Part shown: piece after piece, positions 9,937-17,981 of the stretch
Layout: each line of letters begins with the position of its first letter
Numbering within the stretch: the stretch's first letter is position 1
Assembly (NCBI GenBank): GCA_964564695.1
Contig: CAZMCC010000009.1
Span: 1-59,895 of the forward strand
Source of the DNA: CAZMCC01 sp964564695
Lineage (GTDB): Bacteria > Planctomycetota > Phycisphaerae > Phycisphaerales > UBA1924
Direction of reading: 5' to 3'
DNA length: 59,895 nt
Notes under the pieces: model-generated
What the model was told of the DNA's origin: nothing
What the model saw: only the letters and a program-made list of their open reading frames with translations
Databases searched by the model: none
Translations under genes and position numbers: made by a program

Positions 9937-11169
9937 ATGCGGAACGGGCGCGGCATGTGTGGATGGATCGCGGGCGTGTGCCTCGGTGTGATGGGCGTGG
10001 CGTGTGGCGCGGGATTAGCGCAGAACACGGCGGGTCCGGTGAGGGGTGCGGGCAAGGCGCTGCGGTGCGACGCGGGGGCGCCGGAGCTGCGGCTCGCGCG
10101 GGACGCGGCGCTGGAGCCCGAGGAGATGACGATCGAGTTGTGGGGGGTGATCGACGGCCCTCCGTCCCCCCAAGCACTTCAACCCGAGCACGCCCAGTTC
10201 GTGCGCAAGCTCGTGAGCTGGGAGAAGCCGGGGTATCTGCTCGCGGCGAGCCAGTCGGGATACGGGTGCGTGCAGTTCCGCTGGCGCGACGGCGAATCGT
10301 TCCGCACGCTGCCGGACTCGATCCTGGGGACGTGGTACCGCGGGAAATGGCACCACTTCGCGTGCGTGCACGCAAAGTCGAGGGTGACGCTGTACATCGA
10401 TGGGGTGGAGGTGGCGCGGCACGAGAACGAGAAGGAGAGGGTGCTCACGCACGACCCGGAGGCGCCGCTGCGGATCGGCGTGGAGGGGTTTACGGGGCGC
10501 ATCGACGAGCTGCGGATCTGGGGGCGGGCGCTGAGCGCGTCCGAGCTCAAGGCCGAGATGTACCACAGCCTCAAGGGGAACGAGAAGGGCTTGATCGCGT
10601 ATTGGAAGTTCGACGACGCGGGCGGGCGGGATGACTCGGCGCGGCACTGGGTGTTCGAGGGCGAGCCGGATCTCGCGGCTCGCTTGGTCGATTCGGACGC
10701 GCCGGTGAACTTCTCGGAGCGGATCTCCTCGCACCGGGCCGAGATGGCGAAGATCGCCAAGGGGCGCGGCGAGGTCGAGCGGGTGGCGCGAACGCTGCCG
10801 CCCTTGAACGCGGCGATCTATCGGTTCGTCACGTCGCTCGCCAACGAGCAGTTCTCCAGCGGCGACTGCTGGAACTTCGTGAACCGGGCGATGGAGATCG
10901 CGGGGGCGCACGGGCGCGGCATGTACGTGTTCGGCGAGCCGGTGCCGCTGGAGCGGGCGATTCCGGGGGATCTGGTGCAGTTCGAGAAGTTCAGCTCGCC
11001 GAGCTTCGGGAGCGAGCACCACAGCGGCGTGCTGTGGCGGAACCACGGGAACGGGACGATCACGGTGATCCACCAGAACGCGCCGCCGAACGGGAAGGGC
11101 GTGGGGCTGTGGGACATTGATGTTCGCAAGGGCAGCGGGAGCGTGGTGTTCTATCGGCCGACGAAGTGA
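9937..11169 (+). CDS. LamG-domain protein with C-terminal CHAP-like cysteine-peptidase fold
   Basis: The ATG at 9937 starts a signal peptide (GMCGWIAGVCLGVMGVACGA), giving 410 residues; upstream in-frame codons lack this. Residues about 35-220 form a LamG/concanavalin-like jellyroll, with WHHFACVHAKSRVTLYIDGV and FTGRIDELRIWGRALS being diagnostic of the family. After a linker, residues about 285-405 contain SSGDCWNFVNRAME with a candidate nucleophile Cys311, and SEHHSGVLW with His361/362. This layout matches CHAP/NlpC-like cysteine peptidase or amidase domains. A secreted carbohydrate-binding protein that cuts peptidoglycan or another amide-linked polymer is plausible but not shown. The next gene is a methyltransferase 42 bases downstream. 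Confidence 0.75.
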   Translation: MRNGRGMCGWIAGVCLGVMGVACGAGLAQNTAGPVRGAGKALRCDAGAPELRLARDAALEPEEMTIELWGVIDGPPSPQALQPEHAQFVRKLVSWEKPGYLLAASQSGYGCVQFRWRDGESFRTLPDSILGTWYRGKWHHFACVHAKSRVTLYIDGVEVARHENEKERVLTHDPEAPLRIGVEGFTGRIDELRIWGRALSASELKAEMYHSLKGNEKGLIAYWKFDDAGGRDDSARHWVFEGEPDLAARLVDSDAPVNFSERISSHRAEMAKIAKGRGEVERVARTLPPLNAAIYRFVTSLANEQFSSGDCWNFVNRAMEIAGAHGRGMYVFGEPVPLERAIPGDLVQFEKFSSPSFGSEHHSGVLWRNHGNGTITVIHQNAPPNGKGVGLWDIDVRKGSGSVVFYRPTK

Positions 11170-11211
11170 GCCCTGCTGGCCGACGGGCACGCACGGCTTT
11201 GAACGGGAACG

Positions 11212-11784
11212 ATGAAAGCACGTGACAGCGGGATGCCGGACGAGTCGATGTGGAGCGGGTTCTTTGACCCGCCGGCGGTGCTGGCGGCGCTGGGGCTGAA
11301 CGAGCGGTGCGGGAGGGCCGTGGACTTTGGGTGCGGGTACGGGACGTTTTCGATCGCGGCGGCGCGTGTTGTTCGCGGGCCGGTGCACGCGCTGGACATC
11401 GAGCCCGCGATGGTGGTGGCGACCGCGGCCAAGGCGGCGGCGGCGGGGCTCGCGAACGTGCACGCGCGACGCCGTGACTTCATGGTCGAGGGCTCGGGGC
11501 TGCCGGACGCGAGCGTCGGGTACGCGATGCTGTTCAACATCCTGCATGCGGAGCAGCCGATGGTGCTGGTGCGGGAGGCGGCGCGGGTGCTTGAGCCGGG
11601 CGGGGTGCTGGCGATCATGCATTGGAGGTGCGATGTGCCGACGCCGCGGGGGCCGAGTTTGGACATCCGGCCGCGGCCGGAGCAGTGCGGGGAGTGGGGG
11701 GAGGAGGCGGGGTTGACGATTGTCGGAGCGGGGAGCGTGGAGTTGCCGCCGTATCACTATGGATTGGCGATGCGGAAGGGGTAG
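11212..11784 (+). CDS. Class I SAM-dependent methyltransferase
   Basis: The 190-residue protein has the Rossmann-type methyltransferase motifs in order: motif I AVDFGCGYGTFSIAAARVV, the acidic end of strand 2 in HALDIEPAMV, motif II-like DFMVEGSGLPDASVGYAML, and motif III-like VLEPGGVLAIMHW. The substrate cannot be inferred. It is short for the family, with only a small C-terminal cap. It begins 42 bases after the LamG protein, possibly in the same transcript, while the next gene has its own promoter. Confidence 0.82.
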   Translation: MKARDSGMPDESMWSGFFDPPAVLAALGLNERCGRAVDFGCGYGTFSIAAARVVRGPVHALDIEPAMVVATAAKAAAAGLANVHARRRDFMVEGSGLPDASVGYAMLFNILHAEQPMVLVREAARVLEPGGVLAIMHWRCDVPTPRGPSLDIRPRPEQCGEWGEEAGLTIVGAGSVELPPYHYGLAMRKG

Positions 11785-11839
11785 GAGCACAGTCGAGCCG
11801 CGCGGTTGGTCGAGAACGGGGCTTCCGGGGGCCGCGGGC

Positions 11840-11867
11840 TTGACATATGCTGATATGGGAATATATT
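11840..11867 (+). promoter_or_regulatory. Sigma-70-like promoter with internal inverted repeat
   Basis: TTGACA at 11840-11845 and TATATT at 11862-11867 are separated by 16 bases, inside an AT island in otherwise GC-rich DNA, 35 bases before the DUF899 gene. An inverted repeat catat-gctg-atatg (11844-11857) overlaps the -35 box and spacer, a suitable position for a repressor or metal/redox sensor. Confidence 0.6.
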
Positions 11868-11901
11868 GTGACGTGGGGGAGATGCCCGGAGGAATCCTGC
11901 A

Positions 11902-12714
11902 ATGACTACGGCACACACACCCGCGACCCCGGCATCGGGGCGCCGCATTGTCTCCCGTGAGGAGTGGCTCAAGGAGCGGGTCGCGCTGCTCGCGGAGGAG
12001 AAGGACCTCATGCGCCGGCGCGACGCGCTGGCGGGGACGGTGCGCGACCTGGCGTGGGTGAAGGTGGACAAGGCGTACGTGTTTGACGGGCCGAGTGGGG
12101 GGGGGCGGGGCAGGAAGTCGCTGGCCGAGCTGTTCGGCGACAAGAGCCAGCTCATGGTGTACCACTTCATGTTCGATCCGACCTGGTCGCAGGGGTGCAA
12201 GTCGTGCTCGTTCATCGCGGACCACTACAACGGGATCGTCGTGCACCTCGCGCACCGCGACATCTCGTTCGTAACCGTCTCGCGGGCGCCGATCGAGAAG
12301 CTCGAGGCGTTCCGGGCCCGCATGGGGTGGACGTTCCCGTGGTTCTCCGGGGCGAACACCGACTTCGGGCGCGACTTCGGGGTCTCGTTCACCGACCAGG
12401 AACTCGGGGACAGCAAGACGGTGTACAACTTCAACCGCACGCCGTACCCGATCCGGGAGCTGCCGGGGTTGTCGGTGTTCGCCAAGGATGCCCGCGGCGA
12501 CGTGTACCACACGTACTCGACGTTCGCGCGCGGGCTGGACACGTTCATCACCGCGTACCAGTTCATCGATATCACGCCGAAGGGGCGCGACGAGGTCGGG
12601 CTCGAGGGCATGGCGTGGCTCCGCCATCACGACCGCTATGACGACGCCAACTTCGTCGACCCGTGGGCGGAGAAGCCCGGGGTTACGGGGCCGGTGATGC
12701 CGCCCGCTTCGTAA
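11902..12714 (+). CDS. DUF899 family thioredoxin-like protein
   Basis: The 270-residue protein matches the DUF899 family: VSREEWLKERVALLAEEKDL near the N-terminus, LMVYHFMFDPTWSQGCKSCS with the characteristic Cys pair, then PWFSGANTDFGRDFGVSF and HTYSTFARGLDTFITAYQFI. The fold is thioredoxin-like, but GCKSCS differs from the CxxC of true thioredoxins in its setting, and the biochemical role is unknown; a redox function is commonly assumed. A ggaggaat Shine-Dalgarno sequence precedes the ATG. An eight-residue glycine/arginine stretch (SGGGRGRK) after residue 60 is encoded by a long G run. Its own promoter lies just upstream. Confidence 0.85.
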   Translation: MTTAHTPATPASGRRIVSREEWLKERVALLAEEKDLMRRRDALAGTVRDLAWVKVDKAYVFDGPSGGGRGRKSLAELFGDKSQLMVYHFMFDPTWSQGCKSCSFIADHYNGIVVHLAHRDISFVTVSRAPIEKLEAFRARMGWTFPWFSGANTDFGRDFGVSFTDQELGDSKTVYNFNRTPYPIRELPGLSVFAKDARGDVYHTYSTFARGLDTFITAYQFIDITPKGRDEVGLEGMAWLRHHDRYDDANFVDPWAEKPGVTGPVMPPAS

Positions 12715-12726
12715 CGGGAGTCACGC

Positions 12727-13014
12727 ATGCATGGCTGTTGCTCGGGCGGCGAGTCGGCCGCGGTCGGTGTCGGTGCGCGCAGGTGGGCCCGGAAGGGCGT
12801 GGCGCTGGTGGAGTGGGTCCTTCCGGTGGCGGCGCTCGCGCTGGTTCCCAAGTGCCCGCTGTGCGTCGCGGGGTACATCGCGCTGTTCACGGGGGTCGGC
12901 GTGTCGTTCTCCACGGCCGCGACGGTGCGGTGGGCGATTGTGGTGATGAGCGTCGGGGCTCTTGCGTTCCTCCTGATGCGGGTCGCGTGGCGGGCGAGAG
13001 GGCGCGCGGCGTGA
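12727..13014 (+). CDS. Small membrane protein with CPLC motif
   Basis: The 95-residue protein begins 12 bases after the DUF899 stop. It has a Cys-containing N-terminus (MHGCCSGG), a hydrophobic segment with VPKCPLCVAGYIALFTGVG, and a second hydrophobic segment ending in a basic tail (MRVAWRARGRAA), hence probably two membrane helices. The KCPLC pair beside a membrane helix recalls MerC-like or other small metal-binding membrane proteins, but similarity beyond the motif is not clear. Proximity to DUF899 suggests the two thiol-containing proteins are co-expressed. Confidence 0.6.
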   Translation: MHGCCSGGESAAVGVGARRWARKGVALVEWVLPVAALALVPKCPLCVAGYIALFTGVGVSFSTAATVRWAIVVMSVGALAFLLMRVAWRARGRAA

Positions 13015-13105
13015 CGTGGGCGGTGGGGGAGGAGGCGGCAACGGGCTGGTGCGTGGGGTGCGAGGGCCCGCGGCGTGCGACGCGACGCCGCGGTACGCTC
13101 TGATC

Positions 13106-13558
13106 ATGAGCACCACGCCCGTCCACGATCGCGTCGCCGAGTCGTTTGAGCGTCAGCGGCTGCTGTCCACGCTCGGGGCGCGGCTGATCCGCGTGGCCGA
13201 CGGCGAAGTTGACATTGAGCTGGCGTGGTCGGAGGCGATCCAGCAGCAGCACGGGTTTGTGCACGCGGGGGCGATCGCGACGATCGCGGACTCGGCGTGC
13301 GGCTACGCGTGCCTGACGCGGATGCCGGAGGGGTCGGCGGTGCTGAGCGTCGAGTTCAAGATCAACCTGCTGGCGCCGGCCGTGGGGGAGAGGTTCGTGG
13401 CGCGGGGGCGGGTCGTGCGTGTCGGGCGGACGGTCGGTGTCGCGACGGCGGAGGTTGTGGCGCATTCGGCCCCTCACACAGCGAAGCCCGAGGTGTGTGT
13501 GGCGGTGATGCAGGCGACGATGATGCGGGTTGAGCCGCGGAATGGGGCCGGTGGGTGA
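13106..13558 (+). CDS. PaaI-family hotdog thioesterase
   Basis: The ATG at 13106 gives a 150-residue protein; open frame further upstream is glycine-rich and non-conserved. The hotdog-fold signature is visible: IQQQHGFVHAGAIATIADSA, where HGG-like HAG and the following acidic/serine residues form the active site. It is followed by SVEFKINLLAPAVGERFVA and RVGRTVGVATAEV. Members hydrolyse acyl-CoA or aryl-CoA thioesters in the cytoplasm; substrate unknown. The stop codon region overlaps an alternative upstream start of the next frame, but the next real start is 100 bases downstream. Confidence 0.85.
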   Translation: MSTTPVHDRVAESFERQRLLSTLGARLIRVADGEVDIELAWSEAIQQQHGFVHAGAIATIADSACGYACLTRMPEGSAVLSVEFKINLLAPAVGERFVARGRVVRVGRTVGVATAEVVAHSAPHTAKPEVCVAVMQATMMRVEPRNGAGG

Positions 13559-13659
13559 TCGCGGGCGGAAGTGGGGGAGAGCCGAGGCAAAACTCTCGGA
13601 ACCCGACGGCGGCGGTGCCGGTAGATTCGTCCGGGGCGCCGCACTTGAGAGGAGCCAGG

Positions 13660-14823
13660 ATGAACACGCGAACTGACGCACGGACTATGTTCAGCCGGTG
13701 TGCCGCGGCGGTTACGGCTGGCGTTGCGCTGATGGCATCGGCCGCCCCCGCGTGTGCGGAGCCGCCTTACGCGAGCTCGGTGGTCGGCACCGACTTCGAC
13801 TTCATCACGGCGGATGATCCGTCCACCTTTGAGAAGCTCGAGTACATCGGGCAGCAGCTGCGGGAGATGGCGGACAAGCGGCCGGACACGCCGGAGCTGA
13901 TGAAGCAGGCGTTCGTGTTCGAGGCCTTCTTCAGCGACAAGACGCGCGTGGTCATTGTGATCGACGCCGCGTTCGGGACGCCGGACGCAGCGCGGACCGA
14001 GGTCATGCGGTACGTGCACCCGCTGGGCAAGCTCCCCACGCTGCTGCGGCACGGCGTCAACCGGAACCTGGTCGTGCACCAGGGGGGCGAGGACACGACG
14101 GCGTTCAGCGACGTCGGCCTGATCATCATCTACGCCGGAAACGCGACCAAGCGGATCGCCACGCACGACCTCGAGGAGACGGTTTTCCACGAGTCGATCC
14201 ACGCGGCGCTCGACGAGACGCACGCCGCGTCCGAGGGCTACCTCACGGCTCGGGCGAAGGACGGGGCCTTCATCACGCGGTACGCCGAGCGCAAGCCGCA
14301 GGGCGAGGACCTCGCCGAGTCGGCCCTGTTCGCGTACACGCTGCTGCACCATCCTGAGCGCATCCCGCCTGAGGATGCGAAAAAGATCCGGGAGCTGATC
14401 CCGAACCGGATCGCGTACATCGCGACGATCCTGCCGCCGGGGCAACCGATCTTTACGACCGTCGAACCGGCCGCCGTCAAGCCCGCGAACCCCCCCACGC
14501 CCGAGGGCGAAGAGCCCAAGTCGGACGTCGACAAGCCGGGCCCGTGCCTGGGCGACATCAGCAAACGCGGCCAGCTTTCCGACGTTCTCTCGAACGCCCT
14601 GCGGATCGACTTCAAGCTCAGCGCCCCCGAGCTGCTGGGCAACGAGCGGCTCACGAGCGAGCAGCTCTTCCAGGCGGTCGTGGCCAAGCTCAAGCTCGAC
14701 CCCGAGAAGCTCAAGGAGAGCATCCGGCGTCACCAGCACATCAACTGCAAGCACGGGCCGGTGGACAACGCCCGGACGGACGAGATTCTCGCCCAGTGGA
14801 AGGCGGCTCCCGTGGCGCCCTGA
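13660..14823 (+). CDS. Secreted putative zinc metallopeptidase (HExxH)
   Basis: GAGAGGAG in front of the ATG at 13660 and a signal peptide (AAAVTAGVALMASAAPACA, cleaved near residue 36) fix the start. The 387-residue protein contains LEETVFHESIHAALDETHA, with HESIH at residues 177-181 giving an HExxH zinc motif; a downstream third ligand could be the Glu of GEDLAESALFAY. Before it lies LIIIYAGNATKRIATHD. The C-terminal 130 residues, after a Pro-rich linker, form a separate helical part (LLGNERLTSEQLFQAVVAKL). The family is not one I can name. A secreted peptidase is inferred from the motif alone. Confidence 0.65.
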   Translation: MNTRTDARTMFSRCAAAVTAGVALMASAAPACAEPPYASSVVGTDFDFITADDPSTFEKLEYIGQQLREMADKRPDTPELMKQAFVFEAFFSDKTRVVIVIDAAFGTPDAARTEVMRYVHPLGKLPTLLRHGVNRNLVVHQGGEDTTAFSDVGLIIIYAGNATKRIATHDLEETVFHESIHAALDETHAASEGYLTARAKDGAFITRYAERKPQGEDLAESALFAYTLLHHPERIPPEDAKKIRELIPNRIAYIATILPPGQPIFTTVEPAAVKPANPPTPEGEEPKSDVDKPGPCLGDISKRGQLSDVLSNALRIDFKLSAPELLGNERLTSEQLFQAVVAKLKLDPEKLKESIRRHQHINCKHGPVDNARTDEILAQWKAAPVAP

Positions 14824-14934
14824 CGGCGCGTCCGGCATCCGGCCACCCGGGCCGCTCAAAAGTCTGGTAGACTCCATGGCCAAGGGGAGGCCGGGCCGAA
14901 CGCCGCGCCCTTCACCTGCTATTGGAGTCCTGAC

Positions 14935-15417
14935 ATGCGAGTCGTTCCGCCGTTCGTTCTGGTCGCCGGGACCGCCTTTGTGCTCGCCGGCTGCGCGTCA
15001 TCGAAGACCCACGACGACGAGACCCTCGCGCAGTCGCCGCAGGCGGCCCATGAGATGTACGTGAACGCCATCAACTCGAACGAGCTCGACTCGATCCTGT
15101 GGATGATGACGCCCGATGTCGAGATGCTGCCGCCGAACGAGCCCCGGCTGATCGGCAGGGGCGCGGTGCGGCCGTGGGCGCGGGGGTACCTCGAGGCGTA
15201 CGTGATTCACTGGGAGAAGACGCCGACGGACCTGGTCGTGAACGGCGACTGGGCGTTTGAGCAGTACGCATACCAGTCCAAGGAAACGCCGCGGGCCGGC
15301 GGCCAGCCGATCCTCGACTCGGGCAAGGGGATCAATATCTACCACCGTGAAGGTGACGGCGGGTGGCGGGTCGCCCGGGACATCTGGAACTCGGACAAGG
15401 CGCCGTCGGCGAAGTGA
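14935..15417 (+). CDS. SnoaL/DUF4440-like lipoprotein
   Basis: The 160-residue protein begins with a lipoprotein signal: basic start, hydrophobic core and lipobox LAGC with Cys22. The rest fits the NTF2-like cone fold of SnoaL/DUF4440 proteins: AHEMYVNAINSNELDSILWM, TPDVEMLPPNEPRLIGRGAV, a WAFEQYAYQ strand and GWRVARDIWNSD at the end. Such proteins bind small ligands or act as isomerase-like folds; here the protein would sit in the periplasm or on a membrane surface. A ggag Shine-Dalgarno-like sequence precedes the ATG, and a gtagact sequence about 65 bases upstream may be a -10 box. Confidence 0.8.
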   Translation: MRVVPPFVLVAGTAFVLAGCASSKTHDDETLAQSPQAAHEMYVNAINSNELDSILWMMTPDVEMLPPNEPRLIGRGAVRPWARGYLEAYVIHWEKTPTDLVVNGDWAFEQYAYQSKETPRAGGQPILDSGKGINIYHREGDGGWRVARDIWNSDKAPSAK

Positions 15418-15529
15418 CGCCGAGTCCTACGGCCCGGCCGTTCGTACCAGCGGAGCACGCGCTGGGCGCGGAGCGTGTTCCGGCGGCCGACGCTTGGATC
15501 GCACGGCGCTTCCCACGGGAGGCCAGGGA

Positions 15530-16072
15530 ATGGACCGCTTCATCGCTCTCTATCGCGGCATCAACGTCGGGGGAAAGAAGTCGGTGAAGATGGAGGCGCT
15601 GCGCGCGATGCACGAGGGGCTCGGGCATCGCGACGTCGCGAGCTACATCCAGAGCGGGAACGTGGTCTTCGCGGCCAAGGGGGCGGCGGGGGCGTTGGCC
15701 AGGAAGATCGCCGGGCAGTTTGCGGTCGAGTTCGGCTTCGAGTCGCGGGTCATCGTGGTGCCGGCGGCCCGCTGGGGGGCGATCGTTCGTGACAACCCCT
15801 ACGCGAAGCACAGCGCGAAAGAGCCGAAGACGGTGCACGCCGGCATTGCCAGCGGCGAGCCGAGCGCCGCCGGACTGAAGGCGTTGCTCGAGAGAACCGG
15901 CGGGAGCGAAGCGTTCGCGGTGAAGGGCGACGTCGTATATCTTCACGCCCCGGATGGGTTTGGAACGTCGAAGTTCGCCGCGGGGATGGAGAAGGCGTGC
16001 GGCGTGCCGATCACGGTGCGCAACTGGAGCACGACGGAGGCGCTGTGGAAGATGCTTGACGGCACGCCCTGA
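15530..16072 (+). CDS. DUF1697 family protein
   Basis: The ATG at 15530 follows gggaggcc; open frame before it is not conserved. The 180-residue protein has the DUF1697 pattern: FIALYRGINVGGKKSVKMEA at the start, then SYIQSGNVVFAAKG, and near the middle ARWGAIVRDNPYAKHSAKEP. The C-terminus has FGTSKFAAGMEKACGVPITV and ends in WSTTEALWKML. The family is widespread, cytoplasmic and uncharacterised. It is 20 bases upstream of the S51 peptidase, so the two probably form a transcription unit. Confidence 0.88.
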   Translation: MDRFIALYRGINVGGKKSVKMEALRAMHEGLGHRDVASYIQSGNVVFAAKGAAGALARKIAGQFAVEFGFESRVIVVPAARWGAIVRDNPYAKHSAKEPKTVHAGIASGEPSAAGLKALLERTGGSEAFAVKGDVVYLHAPDGFGTSKFAAGMEKACGVPITVRNWSTTEALWKMLDGTP

Positions 16073-16092
16073 GACTTTCATAGACTTCGGGT

Positions 16093-16797
16093 ATGGCAAA
16101 GCGGCACATCGTGGCGATGGGCGGAGGCGGGTTCAGCGTGCCGGGCGACAACGGCGTGCTGGATAACTACGTACTGGCGCTCACGCGGAAGAAAAAGCCG
16201 CGTATCTGCTTTGTCGGGACCGCCACCGGGGACAACCGCGAGTACATCGTGCGGTTCTACGATGCGTTCCCAGCCACCCGGGCGGTCGCGTCGCATCTGC
16301 CGCTGTTCGGGGTGCCGCGGAAGGACATCCGCGAGTTCCTGCTCGCGCAGGATGTGATCTATGTCGGCGGGGGAAACACGGCGAACATGCTGGCGGTGTG
16401 GCGGATTCACGGCGTGGACCGGGCGCTGCGGGAGGCGTGGCGGCGCGGGATCGTGCTCACGGGCGTGAGCGCGGGGATGCTGTGCTGGTTCGAGGGCGGC
16501 GTGACCGACTCGTTCGGGCGCCCGCTGGGGTCGATCCAGGGCGGGCTGGGACTGCTCAAGGGCAGCGCGTGCCCGCACTACGACGGCGAGACGGACCGGC
16601 GCCCGATCTATCACCGGCTGCTGAAGCGCGGGCTGAAGGCGGGAGTGGCCGTGGATGACTGGGCGGCGATTCACTATGTCGGTGTGAAGATCCACGCGTG
16701 CATCGCGTCGAAGCCGGGGGCGAAGTGTTATCGCGTCGGGGTTCGCGGGGGCGCCGTCAGTGAAGAGGCGATGAAGACGCGGTACCTCAAGGCGTGA
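16093..16797 (+). CDS. Peptidase S51 family (peptidase E-like)
   Basis: The 234-residue protein resembles dipeptidase E and cyanophycinase, serine peptidases with a glutamine-amidotransferase-like fold. Key features are PRICFVGTATGDNREYIVRF, the glycine-rich DVIYVGGGNTANMLAVWR, and the nucleophile elbow GVSAGM with Ser126. The expected catalytic His could be that of CPHYDGET (residues about 160). The activity would be removal of Asp-X dipeptides or a related reaction in the cytoplasm. It starts 20 bases after DUF1697 and faces the minus-strand DUF1801 gene, ending 21 bases from it. Confidence 0.85.
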   Translation: MAKRHIVAMGGGGFSVPGDNGVLDNYVLALTRKKKPRICFVGTATGDNREYIVRFYDAFPATRAVASHLPLFGVPRKDIREFLLAQDVIYVGGGNTANMLAVWRIHGVDRALREAWRRGIVLTGVSAGMLCWFEGGVTDSFGRPLGSIQGGLGLLKGSACPHYDGETDRRPIYHRLLKRGLKAGVAVDDWAAIHYVGVKIHACIASKPGAKCYRVGVRGGAVSEEAMKTRYLKA

Positions 16798-16817
16798 TGG
16801 GCCTGGCGGCTCAGCTC

Positions 16818-17357
16818 TCAGGCGCTCTTTGGTTCCCTGCGCGGGGCCGCTTTCTTCGCTTTCCCGGGCTTCGTCGGCGCTCCCGCCCCCTCTGCCGCGT
16901 TGAACGACGCGGCCGCACGAACGAGCGCCTTCAGAGCCGTCGCGTTGACCTTGTCGCCGTCGTGGAAGTCGATGGCCCGCCGGGTGGCCCCTTCGAGGCT
17001 CGAGTTGAACAGGCCCGAAGGGTCTTCGAGCGCGGCGCCCTTCGCGAACGTCAGCTTCACGGCGGCTTTGTATGTCTCGCCGGTGCAGATGATGCCCCCT
17101 CCCTTGGCGGGGGAGTTGGACCAGACGGGGACGCTCCACTTCCATTCTTCAACGACGTCGGGGACGGCCTGCTTGATGATCGCGCGGAGCTTGGCGAGCA
17201 TCTCGCCGCGCCAGTCGCTGAGGGCCTTGATGCGGACGTCGATCAGGTGGGAGGGGGTGGGGAGTGGGGGGGAGGGGGCTCCATCCGCTCGGCCCTGCGC
17301 GGCGCTCTTGCTTGATTTCGCTCTGGTTGTGTTTGCTTTCTTCGTGGCTGTTGTCAC
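16818..17357 (-). CDS. DUF1801 domain protein
   Basis: The GTG start at 17357 lies directly after the stop of the next gene upstream, so translation is probably coupled. The 179-residue product has a Lys/Ala-rich N-terminal tail, then a DUF1801 domain: IKALSDWRGEMLAKLRAIIK, VVEEWKWSVPVWS and GGIICTGETYKAAVKLTFAKG, ending in another Lys/Ala-rich tail. DUF1801 proteins are small cytoplasmic proteins (YdhG-like fold) without an assigned reaction. Two adjacent members suggest duplication followed by divergence, since identity between them is low. Confidence 0.83.
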   Translation of the reverse strand: MTTATKKANTTRAKSSKSAAQGRADGAPSPPLPTPSHLIDVRIKALSDWRGEMLAKLRAIIKQAVPDVVEEWKWSVPVWSNSPAKGGGIICTGETYKAAVKLTFAKGAALEDPSGLFNSSLEGATRRAIDFHDGDKVNATALKALVRAAASFNAAEGAGAPTKPGKAKKAAPRREPKSA

Positions 17358-17981
17358 TCACAGTTTCTCACCGGGCAACCGGCTCGCCTGCTTCACCCAC
17401 TTTGCGAATTGGATCTCGTCGAACCCGTCGATGTCGCTCCTGTGAATGTCGAGGTATCGCACTTCCTTCTGCTTGGACTCTCCCGGCGGCAGCGGGCGCA
17501 GCGATGTGCCGCGGAAGAAGCCCACCTTGACGTAGTTGGCGAAGCAGTGGTAACTGAGAAACCACCCATCGTTCTCGACGCCGTAGAACGGCGAGTTCCA
17601 CTTCACGGCCTTGTGCACTCCCGGAATGGTGCGCGTGATGATCGCGTCGAGCAGCCGCCCGACATCGCGCTTCCAGCCCGGCATCGCCGCGATGTAGGCC
17701 TGCACCGGCGCGTCGCCGTCACCCTTGGCGATCTGGGGGTTGCCGCCGGAAAGGAGGAGGACCGGCATCGGGGGCTCGGTGCTCGCGGTGGGGCGATTGC
17801 GCTTGGGTGTGGCCCCTGTGGAAGCCGAGGCCTTCGCCGCCTTCTTGGTCGTCTTCCGATCCGTGTCAAGGTCGCGTCGATCTCGCCCCGAGACAAACGA
17901 CATCGCCTCCCGCGCGGCGTCGCGCATGTGCACGAGCCGCACGCGGTCCGACGGGTCGTTCGGTTCACGGCTACGCGGCAT
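17358..17981 (-). CDS. DUF1801 protein fused to a HepT-like N-terminal remnant
   Basis: The ATG at 17981 lies inside the end of the MntA-like gene, an 11-base overlap typical of mntA-hepT pairs. The first 40 or so residues (PSDRVRLVHMRDAAREAMSF, then VSGRDRRDLDTDR) look like the start of a HepT/DUF86-family ribonuclease. At about residue 42 (near 17855) the sequence changes to a Lys/Ala/Thr-rich linker (KTTKKAAKASAS) and then a DUF1801 domain (APVQAYIAAMPGWKRDVGRL, AVKWNSPFYGVENDGWFLSY). The catalytic RX4-6H motif of HepT, near the C-terminus of that family, is absent, so no toxin activity is expected. Most simply, a deletion joined the toxin stump to the DUF1801 gene; translation could also begin later in frame. 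Confidence 0.7.
   Translation of the reverse strand: MPRSREPNDPSDRVRLVHMRDAAREAMSFVSGRDRRDLDTDRKTTKKAAKASASTGATPKRNRPTASTEPPMPVLLLSGGNPQIAKGDGDAPVQAYIAAMPGWKRDVGRLLDAIITRTIPGVHKAVKWNSPFYGVENDGWFLSYHCFANYVKVGFFRGTSLRPLPPGESKQKEVRYLDIHRSDIDGFDEIQFAKWVKQASRLPGEKL

Noticed and set aside
10015..12630. Minus-strand open frame of 870 codons across three plus-strand genes
   Set aside because: The LamG protein, methyltransferase and DUF899 genes on the other strand have clear domains, starts and a promoter; this frame is Arg/Pro-rich filler.
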